64,000 nucleotides of DNA, taken from NCBI GenBank assembly GCA_964538615.1, contig CAZIGK010000001.1, positions 115,882 through 179,881 of the forward strand, given 5' to 3'. The position numbers were made by a program, and so were the translations under genes. The stretch is from CAZIGK01 sp964538615 (lineage in GTDB: Bacteria; Pseudomonadota; Alphaproteobacteria; Rickettsiales; RI-342). The first letter of the stretch is position 1; every line of letters begins with the position of its first letter. Shown here in pieces: positions 27,547 through 36,778 of the stretch. The notes under the pieces are model-generated. The model saw only the letters and a program-made list of their open reading frames with translations, searched no databases and was not told where the DNA came from.

Positions 27547-30500
27547 GTGTACTGTTTTAAACGGTAGTACAGGGGGTTGTTGAGCAATGGCCTGCGCTGC
27601 TTCTGTTTTGGCGAAGTGCGCCAGCGCTTCATCCCCCACTTTGGCGGGTAGATCTGGCCTGTGCATGGGTGCATTCCAGCCAAGGCGATCCATCTGATTC
27701 CCTGATTCCACATTATGCCCCATGTGCAACAGGTGGCTGGCGAAGGTGAGTTGTTCCTGGGTCAGGGCATCCTCATATTCCAGCCCCTTACTGATAAAGG
27801 CGCGAAAGGCTGCGGCATCCTGAATGGCGAGTATGCGAATATTGCCATTTTCTGCCTGTCCCAGATAGAGCATGTCTGCTTCCAGCCGTTGTTTTTCTTT
27901 TTTGCCCTTGGTATCCCGCACATTGTTATAGGGGTTATCTTTCAGGGCGGCGGGGCGCTGCGTGTGCATGGCTTTTTCAAAACCATCCAGCATGGGTCCG
28001 AACTTTCCCAATTCACGCTGTTGCACAAGCTGTGCATATTCTTGTGGAGTGACCTCCATGGTATGTGCCATGATAGCATGTTTATCGGTACCGCGAGAAT
28101 TATCCAGCAGGTAGAAATGGTCTATCATCCCCTTGCCACCGGTTTGCGCCAGCACGGCCGGACGGGGGTTCAGCATATCCGACAGTGCTTTTAAGGTATT
28201 CAGGCTGGCATTGGCGTGCATGTCTTTGGTAATTTCGACTGACAGTGGACGCCCCTGTTTTTCCTGACGTTTTTTCACACGGGGGATGGCCAGTTCTGTT
28301 GGAATGGTGGAGAGAAGCACAGCGGTTTCATAACCATCTGCTTTGGCTTCTGCAATTTTGGGCCAGTATTTATCCCATTCGCCACCAGCCAATGAACCAT
28401 CATTATGCAAGTTCACACCTGTAGGTACAGTTTGCCCTTCAGTATTTTTTTGGGGGGTAACGGCAAAGGCATCTGCCAGCATGCGGTGCGCGGCATTGAT
28501 GGTGGTCACCATATCCTGCCAGTCACCTCCATGCATGGCGGCATTTTGCGCCAGATAGCTGTGGCGGAACTGCATGCGGTCTGCATCGCGGCTAAAGTAC
28601 ATCCATTGTTCCGGATGCTGTTCATAGGATGCTTCATGCTTGCTTTTGCCAGAACCACCGCCGCCCATGGTAAAGACCGCCAGAGGGTGGGCAGAGGGTT
28701 GTTTGCCCTGAATAGCATCCCCTAGCCATTCCATTATATGGGGTAGCAGGCGCGCGGCTGCCTGAGACGCTTTTTCGATCGTGGTTTCCAGCGTATGCTG
28801 TCCCGTCGCCAAGGCGCGTGCCTGTAATTGTGTGGCGATAGCGGGGCTTGCCAATGTGACAGGGATATGGTTCAGCAAATAATGGGAGAGGTCTTGCTCC
28901 GCTTGTGCCACGCGTTGCGCGAGCGGATGCTGGGGATTGCTAAGGGCTGTACGGTAATCTGTGTAAGAGTTAAACTTTTGACCGGACTGTGCCAGTAGTT
29001 CCTGATATTCTTGCTCATTTTCCCACATCTCCTCAAGGCGTTCCATGCCCTCGGCTGTGATGGGTTGGCTCATGGCGTAGGTCGTGATGAGAAAATCCAC
29101 ATTACTGCGAAAGCTATCTTTGGCGAGACCACGGCGGCATGTGGTTTCTGTGTCAATCTCCAGTTCTTCTTCCAATGGCTCGAATAGATCAGGTTCGCCG
29201 CACAGGGCATTCAGCAGAAGGCGGGTTGCCCCTTCCTGCTCGGTGGCTTCACGCAGGATATCCCGGATATCCAGTATGGGTGCATCCACTGGCATGAGGG
29301 ATTGCAATGTCGTGGCCAGATTTTTCGCCTGACCGATGGGCAGGCCGGTCAGCAGATCGGTTGCGACATCCAGCGGTGGAATGCCATCACTGGAGGGAGT
29401 GGCCTTTGCATCCGGCGTCTGCCCCTGATGGATGTCCAATATGTCGTAGCGAATGCCATCTGATACTTGAAAACGAAGCTGATTCAGCGGGATAGAGGCA
29501 GGTTTACCGCTACGCGCCCATTCCTGATACAGGCAACGGAAAAAAACATCCATGCCAATCACCCCGCCATCCGCCAGCACGATAGCGGCTGTATCTTCCG
29601 GCAGGGTATAGGTCTGGCGTGTTTTGCCATTGGCATCCGGTTGGAGAACCGTATCTCCGGTGGTGAGAAATAGCAGGGATGCGCCCAGAGTGGTCGTTAT
29701 GTCCAATAGCTGCTGGCGTTCGTCATCCGCTAGTCCTGCGGGAAGATAGGGGCTTAGCCGTTCGTCCCGAAGGGTGAGGGCATCTTGCCCGGAATGCTGC
29801 GCCCATGCCAGTAAACGAGAGGACAGGCGGCGGTCTTCCGGCAATTGCCAGGCATGAAGCTGTTCCTCTGTTTGAGGGAGAAAGACGGGCGTGAAGAACA
29901 GTTCTTCCGTGAGTGCAGGTTGCCAGACAAACTGCCGATGGGATAGTTGCTGCAGGGCAAAGGAAGGAGCGTGCCCCAACTGATTACTCTGGAACGCCTG
30001 CGCCATAAGCTGCGTCAGGCTTTCCTCGTCCACAAAAACGCCATTGCTTTGTTTTTCATGTTGCGCTTCCAGTGCGTTGACTTCTCCCAACATGCGCATG
30101 GCAACATGGGCGGGTACGCTGTCCGTTAGGGCGTAAGGCCAGATGGTTTGCTTGCGGCGTTGGATATCGTCATCATCCAGATTTGCCAATTCCCACGCAT
30201 GGGGAAGGCGGTAGGCCTGCCACAGGCGTTCCCGCAGTAACTCTTCCGCGTTGGCGGGTAGTGTATCCAGCTCCAGATTCAGCAGAGTTGCTGCCAGTGC
30301 CGCAGCAGGCACTTCATGCGTCAACTGTTCCCGCAGGTCACTTTTGGGGGCATCGTCATCGTCCTCTTTCATACGTGCCAGCGACTTTTTATGTAACGAG
30401 GCCATTTTACGTTGTAGCCTACCGCTACTGTCAATATAGCCGCCCAAACGTAGCCGATGTGCCTTGGCCACATCGGTATTGCTGTAATGCACGTCTTCAC

Positions 30501-31245
30501 GGGCATCTTTTTTATCCGCCAGCCTGCCTTCTTCCTCAACCCCGCAATAATGACGCCACATGCCCCCTAAATACTTGTCTGCCACGCTTTGCAGCAAGGT
30601 GCGTTGGAGAGAGGGAGTACTGCGAAGGGCTTGTTGTTGCGCTGGCGTTGCCTGATCTATCGCATGGGCCAGAGATTCCGCCAAATGCAAAGTGCGCAGG
30701 TCGCTATCCTGTACGCGTCGCATATCCACAGACAGACCTGCCTCGGTTAGCATATCCTGCATAGCGATTTGCAGAACCAGCGATGCTCCATAGGGAAAGA
30801 GTGCGGGTTCTGGCAGGGATTGCAGAGATTGTTCCAGTGCGGGCCATGCCTGTAGAAAAAGCTGTCGTCTGGTTTCCGGCGTGACGGTGGCATCCCAGAA
30901 ACCGCCCTGCAACAAGGTGGCAGCAAATTGCCTGAAGGCGGGATGAGCATCCGTCATAGAAGAGGCTGGGGTCGCCGCTATTGCAGAGGGGACAAGGGCG
31001 GCATCCTGAAACAGGTGGGTATGTAATTGCTGCATACGATCCGTAAGTACCGCAACCATTTCATCCGGCGTGCTTGCCTGTCGGTAGTCCATAGCAGGGT
31101 ACAGCGGCTGCTGTCCCAGTGCCATAACGTGCCACAAACTATGCTGCGGGTTCGCCTGTGTTTTTTGCATCAGTTCATGCAGGCGAAGCTGAGCAAAATA
31201 ATGTAACAAGCTGGAAGAAGATGCGATGGGTGTGGGCTGATTCAT
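27544..31245 (-). CDS. Giant protein with C-terminal zeta-toxin-like kinase domain
   Basis: A 1233-residue protein without signal peptide or membrane helix. Residues about 855-1050 match the zeta-toxin P-loop kinase pattern: Walker A GGGGSGKS at 861-868, then SRDADRMQFRHSYL (the zeta DxxR substrate-loop region), and GYETAVLLSTIPTELAIPRVKKR, which follows the family's lid and arginine motif. Classical zeta toxins phosphorylate UDP-GlcNAc. The 850 residues before it and 170 after it are helical and unrecognised. The ATG overlaps the stop of a 91-residue protein, as in epsilon/zeta pairs. It could be a chromosomal toxin or a secreted effector; kinase fold likely, activity unproven. Confidence 0.8.
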   Translation of the reverse strand: MNQPTPIASSSSLLHYFAQLRLHELMQKTQANPQHSLWHVMALGQQPLYPAMDYRQASTPDEMVAVLTDRMQQLHTHLFQDAALVPSAIAATPASSMTDAHPAFRQFAATLLQGGFWDATVTPETRRQLFLQAWPALEQSLQSLPEPALFPYGASLVLQIAMQDMLTEAGLSVDMRRVQDSDLRTLHLAESLAHAIDQATPAQQQALRSTPSLQRTLLQSVADKYLGGMWRHYCGVEEEGRLADKKDAREDVHYSNTDVAKAHRLRLGGYIDSSGRLQRKMASLHKKSLARMKEDDDDAPKSDLREQLTHEVPAAALAATLLNLELDTLPANAEELLRERLWQAYRLPHAWELANLDDDDIQRRKQTIWPYALTDSVPAHVAMRMLGEVNALEAQHEKQSNGVFVDEESLTQLMAQAFQSNQLGHAPSFALQQLSHRQFVWQPALTEELFFTPVFLPQTEEQLHAWQLPEDRRLSSRLLAWAQHSGQDALTLRDERLSPYLPAGLADDERQQLLDITTTLGASLLFLTTGDTVLQPDANGKTRQTYTLPEDTAAIVLADGGVIGMDVFFRCLYQEWARSGKPASIPLNQLRFQVSDGIRYDILDIHQGQTPDAKATPSSDGIPPLDVATDLLTGLPIGQAKNLATTLQSLMPVDAPILDIRDILREATEQEGATRLLLNALCGEPDLFEPLEEELEIDTETTCRRGLAKDSFRSNVDFLITTYAMSQPITAEGMERLEEMWENEQEYQELLAQSGQKFNSYTDYRTALSNPQHPLAQRVAQAEQDLSHYLLNHIPVTLASPAIATQLQARALATGQHTLETTIEKASQAAARLLPHIMEWLGDAIQGKQPSAHPLAVFTMGGGGSGKSKHEASYEQHPEQWMYFSRDADRMQFRHSYLAQNAAMHGGDWQDMVTTINAAHRMLADAFAVTPQKNTEGQTVPTGVNLHNDGSLAGGEWDKYWPKIAEAKADGYETAVLLSTIPTELAIPRVKKRQEKQGRPLSVEITKDMHANASLNTLKALSDMLNPRPAVLAQTGGKGMIDHFYLLDNSRGTDKHAIMAHTMEVTPQEYAQLVQQRELGKFGPMLDGFEKAMHTQRPAALKDNPYNNVRDTKGKKEKQRLEADMLYLGQAENGNIRILAIQDAAAFRAFISKGLEYEDALTQEQLTFASHLLHMGHNVESGNQMDRLGWNAPMHRPDLPAKVGDEALAHFAKTEAAQAIAQQPPVLPFKTVH

Positions 31246-31517
31246 ACGGTTTCACCCTCTTCACGCAAACGGGCGAGCAGATAATCACGGTATTCTTCCA
31301 TGGTCATTTGGCCGTTTAACCACAGGGCTTCGTATTGCTGGAGCAATGCTGGCAAGCTATCCGGTGCGGCAGCGGCGAATTGCTGACGAACGAAAGACCA
31401 TAGCCGCTGTCTCTCGTCCATATCTTCTGCGACAGGACGCGATGCCGCTGCGTGAAACCATGCATCCAGCGATGCGTGACCGTATTGAAGCCAGATCTCT
31501 GTGTGAGAAGTGGTCAT
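31242..31517 (-). CDS. Small helical protein coupled to the zeta-like kinase; candidate antitoxin or chaperone
   Basis: A 91-residue acidic, all-helical protein with a strong ribosome site (AGGAG, nine bases before the ATG). Its stop overlaps the start of the 1233-residue kinase gene by four bases, so the two are translationally coupled, small gene first. Epsilon antitoxins are about 90-residue three-helix proteins encoded directly upstream of zeta, so size, fold type and order all fit, but I see no sequence motif that proves homology. A secretion chaperone is the main alternative. Confidence 0.65.
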   Translation of the reverse strand: MTTSHTEIWLQYGHASLDAWFHAAASRPVAEDMDERQRLWSFVRQQFAAAAPDSLPALLQQYEALWLNGQMTMEEYRDYLLARLREEGETV

Positions 31518-31672
31518 GAATGGGAACTCCTGAGCAATAGCGAATCAGAGACGTATCGGGGTTTTTCTCCGAACGGGATATCTGTCTGTTACATATTAGC
31601 AGAAAATTGTGACAATCGCGTGGCAATGTCCAGTTTTTTGCATGTGGCAGTGCAGCATGTACGCCCGATGTC

Positions 31673-34594
31673 TCAGGCAACCAGCGTGTGAACCTGTGCC
31701 AATTTTTGTCGTACCAGATGTTGAATATTACGGTCGTGACAGGGGGCATCGACCTCCTGCACAGATTGGCGAATTTTTTGCAGTTCGGTGCGTCTGCCAT
31801 TGCGCAGCGGAATGGTGGGGAAATGATCCGGCGCGTGGGCAAGCAGCTCATCTTCCAGATATGGCCACTGGCTATGGGTCACGGCTTGCAGCTCCAGTTT
31901 TTCATCCGGAAAGATGAGTCTTTCCCCTGATGTTGGGCATTCTTTATCATTGACCCACACCAGAGACCAGCAATTGGGCTGCGCCTGATGACGTACCCAT
32001 GCCGGGCGCAATAGGCTTGTGGTTCCCTGAGGGCTATAGGCGAAGCGATCATCATCTGTTGGGGTGATACCCTGTCTGGCCCATTGCAACCAGCTTGCGG
32101 CGCCCATAGTGGGGGGGAGAAGTTGCGGCATATCCGGCCGCCAGTATGGAAACTCCTGCGCAAAAGCAAAGGGGGGAATGAGATCTTGCGGCAACGCACC
32201 CTCTTCCCCCTTCTGTAGGGGTAAGGGATATTGCTGTTGTAATGTATGCAACAACGCCTGACCTTCATTCGGACTCACCAGCCGGATGGGTAAGGTTGGC
32301 TGATACATCTCTTCTACGCTGAGGCCTTGCTGCTTCCAGCGATGAATGAGTTTTTCCGCTTCTGCCGGAGTGACGGTGGCAAGGCGCTCTGTGCCTTGCG
32401 GTTGTTGCAGGGCAACGACCACACGGGAGTCTTGCGGGTAGGCCAGCTTGGCGCTATAGCGCCAGCAGGGAACCTGCTGTACTGTGGCTTCTGGCATGGT
32501 GGTGAGGCCATAGGTTTGCAAGGCAGACCAGCCAAACTTATCCAGCCCCGGCGGTAGATGCACCGGATTGCCGCTGCGCCAGTGCGCAAAGTGAGAGGAC
32601 GCATGAAAAGACGTGACCAGCATAGCATCCAGCGGCGCTGCTTCTCCGTGCTGTTGCTGCCACTGCTGGCGGATATGCTGGAGTTCCTGAATGATGTACG
32701 GCAGTTCTTCCCGATTAAGGAAGCGAATGGGGAGATGGGTATCCCGCATCTGTTCATCCGAAAGCCCCTGACGTTTGTATTGCGCGTAGATTTTTTGTGC
32801 TTTGATGGGGGTAAGGGCTATCAGGCGGGTGGTGCCATCTGGCTGAGCAAATTCCGCCAATATTTTGGCTTCTCTTAACGGCATGGGGCTGCGGGCATAG
32901 CGCAGAAAGCCGGAACCCAAAATGCCCTGTTCATCATCGGGGCCAATCTCCACGCCAAGGCGTGCCGCAGTATCTTCCAGCAATCCGTAATCTTCTGGGA
33001 TACGGGTTTGATCATGCAGGCGCAGACGGGGATACATATCCGCAAAGCGTTTGTTCTGGAAATCCGGTAACGGGGTATTGGGTAAGGTAAAGACCATGTA
33101 GGGGCGTTGACTACCCATGGGGCGGAGCATGACATGCTTCGCCAGAAAAACATCTTCTGCTTCATAGCCGTGTTCCAGATGGTTGTCGTCCATACCGGTC
33201 CAGCCTTTGGCGGCCTCTTCTCCCCGCCCATGGCGCCAGCTTACCGAATAAATAACCTCAACCCCGTTGGGGGCATATCGTTCCGGTTTATCCAGCCACT
33301 CCCGAAGTAGCCGTTCTACCTCGGTTGATAAGACACGATTAACGTAACGGTGCTCCAGCCCCAAATTTTCTTCCGGCAGATTGGATCCACCCTGAATAAA
33401 AGGCAGAAAATGGCCATGGTCGTATTTTTCACCCCAGGCAAAGTCATCCGGCGTGACGACACCACCCGGCATATCCTGTCGCTCCTCCCGATCACGATAG
33501 GCGGGAGACGCATGGAGCTGCGCATAGACCATGAGCGGGCGTTTTTCGGGGTAAATGTTGGTTTCCACCGGCTCTTTGACCGGTTGCCACGCCATGGGAA
33601 ATCGCATCCAGCCTGCATGATGGGTATCAACTTCCGGCGCGCGCCAGCTTCCGGCGGGACGGAAAAACGGCGTACCATCCGGCTTGCGTTTCACTTCGTT
33701 GGTACGAATGATGGAGGGAGGCTCGTCTGCCTGTTTCGCATAGCCGATATACCAGACATAGCCATGGCCTAGTTGCTGTTGCGTTACCCGGATACGATTT
33801 GGATCCAGAATGCTACCAGACTCTCCGAAAAAGCGTCCTGCATTGCCCAGTGCCATTTCTATGGCCAATTCGGGATGCTCTTCTAACACCGGATGGATCT
33901 GTGCGAAGGTTGCAATATCCTGAAGACGGCTTTCTAACTCTGCCCGTTGTTGTTGACGCAGGACGGGATCCTGAACGAGTGTTGCGGCTTCCTGACGCAA
34001 ACGTTTTGCATAGGTGGTAAAGCTTTCACCCTTCCAGGGATCCGGTAGTGTGTACTGATGACGATCGGTGCGTTTCTGCTGCTGTTGTGCCTTCCACTGG
34101 CGTGCAGCCTCTGCATCGCGGGGTGATACAGCTTTGGTTACCTGATAATCCGCCGTTTCACGGATGCGCAGTTCCGGACGCAGCTCTTGTTGCAATTTCA
34201 TCCATTGCTGACGTTGCTGCCAATAGTCCTTTTTAGGCAATGCTTGCGGTTCAATCTCGTGGGCTTCCAGTGCAGGAATAACGGTATGGCTTTGCGTGAT
34301 GGCCTGCAACAGTACATCCGCTTTTTCCAGCAGGGAGTAGTGAGCGCCGGCAACCTGCGAACGCTTGATAGCCGCCAATTTTCCCCAGCCCGGCGGCACT
34401 TTTTTACTGGGAAGCGAACGTTCCGAGGCAATGAGCACCTCAACATTGTCGGAGCGGGAGCCATGCAGCGTCAGGCTGGCAAAGGCATTCTGTTCAGCGT
34501 AGGGTGCCGGACGCGTGGCATCTGCGGACATGCCTGCATACCATACCGTGCCATCCGCACGCATCACGGCGTAGATTCTGGTTTTTCCCTGCAC
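31673..34594 (-). CDS. Giant multidomain protein with DHGH nuclease-like motif and C-terminal repeats
   Basis: A 973-residue protein starting with GTG, preceded by GGGAGG. Residues 1-95 resemble a GIY-YIG module (IY at 7-8, WYAGMS at 18-23, an arginine at 28, a glutamate at 90). Residues 385-455 carry YDHGHFLP...GGSNLPEENLGLEHRYVNR and then VEVIYSVSW, the pattern of beta-beta-alpha-metal DNA/RNA non-specific endonucleases (DRGH-type, H393 or H395 catalytic). The C-terminal half has repeats: LTPxxAxKIY...QGLSDEQM...LPIR at about 593-623 and again at 741-771, and a second HW...LPP element duplicated. No signal peptide. Likely toxin or effector; both domain calls are inference from motifs. Confidence 0.78.
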   Translation of the reverse strand: MQGKTRIYAVMRADGTVWYAGMSADATRPAPYAEQNAFASLTLHGSRSDNVEVLIASERSLPSKKVPPGWGKLAAIKRSQVAGAHYSLLEKADVLLQAITQSHTVIPALEAHEIEPQALPKKDYWQQRQQWMKLQQELRPELRIRETADYQVTKAVSPRDAEAARQWKAQQQQKRTDRHQYTLPDPWKGESFTTYAKRLRQEAATLVQDPVLRQQQRAELESRLQDIATFAQIHPVLEEHPELAIEMALGNAGRFFGESGSILDPNRIRVTQQQLGHGYVWYIGYAKQADEPPSIIRTNEVKRKPDGTPFFRPAGSWRAPEVDTHHAGWMRFPMAWQPVKEPVETNIYPEKRPLMVYAQLHASPAYRDREERQDMPGGVVTPDDFAWGEKYDHGHFLPFIQGGSNLPEENLGLEHRYVNRVLSTEVERLLREWLDKPERYAPNGVEVIYSVSWRHGRGEEAAKGWTGMDDNHLEHGYEAEDVFLAKHVMLRPMGSQRPYMVFTLPNTPLPDFQNKRFADMYPRLRLHDQTRIPEDYGLLEDTAARLGVEIGPDDEQGILGSGFLRYARSPMPLREAKILAEFAQPDGTTRLIALTPIKAQKIYAQYKRQGLSDEQMRDTHLPIRFLNREELPYIIQELQHIRQQWQQQHGEAAPLDAMLVTSFHASSHFAHWRSGNPVHLPPGLDKFGWSALQTYGLTTMPEATVQQVPCWRYSAKLAYPQDSRVVVALQQPQGTERLATVTPAEAEKLIHRWKQQGLSVEEMYQPTLPIRLVSPNEGQALLHTLQQQYPLPLQKGEEGALPQDLIPPFAFAQEFPYWRPDMPQLLPPTMGAASWLQWARQGITPTDDDRFAYSPQGTTSLLRPAWVRHQAQPNCWSLVWVNDKECPTSGERLIFPDEKLELQAVTHSQWPYLEDELLAHAPDHFPTIPLRNGRRTELQKIRQSVQEVDAPCHDRNIQHLVRQKLAQVHTLVA

Positions 34595-34698
34595 GCAGCC
34601 TCCCGATATGTTGCTGCTGATGTGATGGCTTTACTGCCTTATTATGGCCGCAACATAGCAGATGTGTGTGAGCATACAAGGAGAATGTCGGTTGGGTG

Positions 34699-35049
34699 TT
34701 AACGGGCAGCAATGGGCAAGGCGTCATAGGGGCGCAGCTTAACGTGACTGAGCAGGGTACCATCGCACATATTCAGGCGGATGAGATGGTGCAGACCGTC
34801 CCCCTGTAACAGCAGGGTGGCTTCCTGTCCGGTCGTTTTGAGAATACGCAGACGTTGATATTCCGGCAATTCAGGAACAACCATCTGGCAGGTGGTGGGT
34901 TGGGTCGGGGTATCCAGTTTTTTGGCTATAACCGCAAACACCGTGACAAAACCACCCGCAAGAGCTATGCCTAGGCTTAAGACGACAAAGCGCAGGGCTT
35001 TCAGGTTTTTGGAGTCCGGGATAGATTCCTCTGGGTGAGATGCAGGCAT
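34699..35049 (-). CDS. Single-pass membrane protein beside rluD (DUF6476-like)
   Basis: A 116-residue protein with one helix at about residues 16-40 and a small C-terminal domain of strands and a CxMVVPELPEYQRLRIL pattern. The ATG at 35049 has AAGGAG with eight-base spacing, so the longer frame to 35115 is not used. Alphaproteobacteria often carry a one-helix DUF6476 protein divergent from rluD; position and topology fit, and the sequence match is from memory only. Its start codon overlaps that of rluD on the other strand. Confidence 0.7.
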   Translation of the reverse strand: MPASHPEESIPDSKNLKALRFVVLSLGIALAGGFVTVFAVIAKKLDTPTQPTTCQMVVPELPEYQRLRILKTTGQEATLLLQGDGLHHLIRLNMCDGTLLSHVKLRPYDALPIAAR

Positions 35050-36046
35050 GCAGAATACTCCTTTACAGATAACGTTGACGGTTTCGCCGGATGCGGCAGG
35101 TGAGCGGCTGGACAAGTGGCTGCACGGGCAACTGGCTGGTCAGGTGGCAAGCATGTCACGGTCCCGTATTCAACAACTGGTGGAATCCGGGCATATTACC
35201 ATAGAAGGTGCACCCGTGACTGCCAAACAAAAAACCCGTGCCGGACAACAGGTGCATATCACAGAACCGGCTCCTGTACCTCTGGAGTTGCAGCCCTGGG
35301 CAATAGCATTGGATATTCTGTATGAGGATGCGCAGGTGTTGGTGGTGAACAAACCTGCCGGCATGACGGTGCATCCGGCAGCCGGGCACCAGCAGGATAC
35401 GCTGGTCAATGCGTTGCTTCACCATTGCGGGGATTCCCTCTCTGGCATTGGTGGGGTGGAGCGACCGGGCATTGTGCACCGACTGGATAAAGAGACATCC
35501 GGCCTGATGATGGTCGCCAAGACGGATCTGGCGCATCAACACCTGTCACAGCAATTGCAGAATCGCTCTCTCTCCCGAACCTATCTGGCCTATGTGTGGG
35601 GAACACCACGCCAAAAGCAGGGGAGTATGAGCGGGAATATCGGGCGGCACCCGCAGCATCGGCAAAAAATGGCGCTGTTACCTGCGCCACAGGGAAAAGA
35701 AGCCCTGACGCATTATCAGGTACAGGACATCTACCTACAGGGGCGTATCTGCTGTCTGCGCCTGAAATTGCAAACCGGACGCACGCACCAGATAAGGGTA
35801 CATTGCAGCCATTATGGGTACCCGTTGCTGGGAGATGACACCTATGGCAACAAGCAGAGCCGTCATTTGCAACAATGCCCGGCGAATGTACAGGTGGTGG
35901 TGAGTCGGCTGCAAGGGCAGGCATTACATGCAACAGCACTGGAGTTCATTCACCCAACCACCGGAGAAAAAATGGCCTTTACCTGCCCCCTGCCCCCTGC
36001 CCTGCAACAACTGGCAGAGGCTCTGGACGTTCACCGTCACTGCTGA
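35048..36046 (+). CDS. rluD: Ribosomal large subunit pseudouridine synthase D
   Basis: Makes pseudouridines in helix 69 of 23S rRNA. An S4 domain (about residues 17-75), then the RluA-family catalytic domain with the active aspartate D147 in HRLDKETSG; LQTGRTHQIRVH lies near residue 240. 332 residues, normal for RluD. Its ATG shares the sequence GCATGC with the divergent membrane-protein gene, so each ribosome site lies inside the other gene. Ends convergent with, and overlapping by ten bases, the prepilin-like gene. Confidence 0.95.
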   Translation: MQNTPLQITLTVSPDAAGERLDKWLHGQLAGQVASMSRSRIQQLVESGHITIEGAPVTAKQKTRAGQQVHITEPAPVPLELQPWAIALDILYEDAQVLVVNKPAGMTVHPAAGHQQDTLVNALLHHCGDSLSGIGGVERPGIVHRLDKETSGLMMVAKTDLAHQHLSQQLQNRSLSRTYLAYVWGTPRQKQGSMSGNIGRHPQHRQKMALLPAPQGKEALTHYQVQDIYLQGRICCLRLKLQTGRTHQIRVHCSHYGYPLLGDDTYGNKQSRHLQQCPANVQVVVSRLQGQALHATALEFIHPTTGEKMAFTCPLPPALQQLAEALDVHRHC

Positions 36047-36759
36047 AGTGGCTGAATACTGATGAAGAGGTCGCAGGAGGCATTGTCCAGTGTACTGGCG
36101 GTACAGTCCCCCGCCGGGAATTGCCCGGCACAACTGCCAGCAGCCGCCTTGTTGTAGGCGCGAATGGCGCCAGTACTGAAGAGTCCGTCATCGTACTTTG
36201 TGAGGATAGTGATCGCCTCCCCTGCGGTGAGAACGGGCTGTGCCATGTCTAAGGTATGCAACCCCAACATATTATAGCGGCTATCCGCCGGCACCGGACA
36301 GCCGGAAATAACCCAGCGGGCACCATTGAGCGCAGATTCCACGGTGGTAGTGGCGCCCAGTTCACTGCCATTGGCAGGAAATATCCCTTTATTGGCCATG
36401 TAATTGGCCAGATACAGGTGGCTCCAGAACTTGGCACTTTCTTCGTTACCGGCACCGTTGGTGGTGGCGTTGCTGAGCATGTTTTCAATCTGGCCGTTGC
36501 CATCGCCATCCACAGCGGTGGCCCAAAGACGGCTGGCACCGGAAAAATCGCCCGGCAGGGAAGCGTATTGCTGCTCAAACTGCTGTACAATCTGTTGGTA
36601 TTGTTGAGCTTCCTGCATGACGCTGGTGACTTCCGACTGTCGGATGAGTGAACGCCCTACCATCACCCCGCCTATCAGCAGGCCAACAATGACCAGCACG
36701 ATAGAAATTTCCACCAGATTGTAGCCGCTTTGGCTTGGGTTATGGGGTGCTGTGGACAT
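36037..36759 (-). CDS. Prepilin-like protein with type IV pilin N-terminus
   Basis: A 240-residue protein with a prepilin peptidase site: SG|YNLVEISIVLVIVGL, cleaved after G12, with glutamate at position +5, then a 20-residue hydrophobic helix. The body contains a QFEQQYASLPGDF segment and paired cysteines near the C-terminus, as in type II pseudopilins or minor pilins. ATG at 36759 has AGGA at good spacing; longer starts (36768, 36801) overlap dctM. It is the last gene of the recO-to-prepilin run. No assembly ATPase or secretin is nearby. Confidence 0.82.
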   Translation of the reverse strand: MSTAPHNPSQSGYNLVEISIVLVIVGLLIGGVMVGRSLIRQSEVTSVMQEAQQYQQIVQQFEQQYASLPGDFSGASRLWATAVDGDGNGQIENMLSNATTNGAGNEESAKFWSHLYLANYMANKGIFPANGSELGATTTVESALNGARWVISGCPVPADSRYNMLGLHTLDMAQPVLTAGEAITILTKYDDGLFSTGAIRAYNKAAAGSCAGQFPAGDCTASTLDNASCDLFISIQPLQQ

Positions 36760-36778
36760 GGCTTGCATCCTATCAGGG

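Noticed and set aside
30183..30764. A 193-codon open frame inside the zeta-like kinase gene on the other strand
   Set aside because: Composition is proline/arginine-rich as expected of an antisense shadow, and the sense frame is continuous across it.
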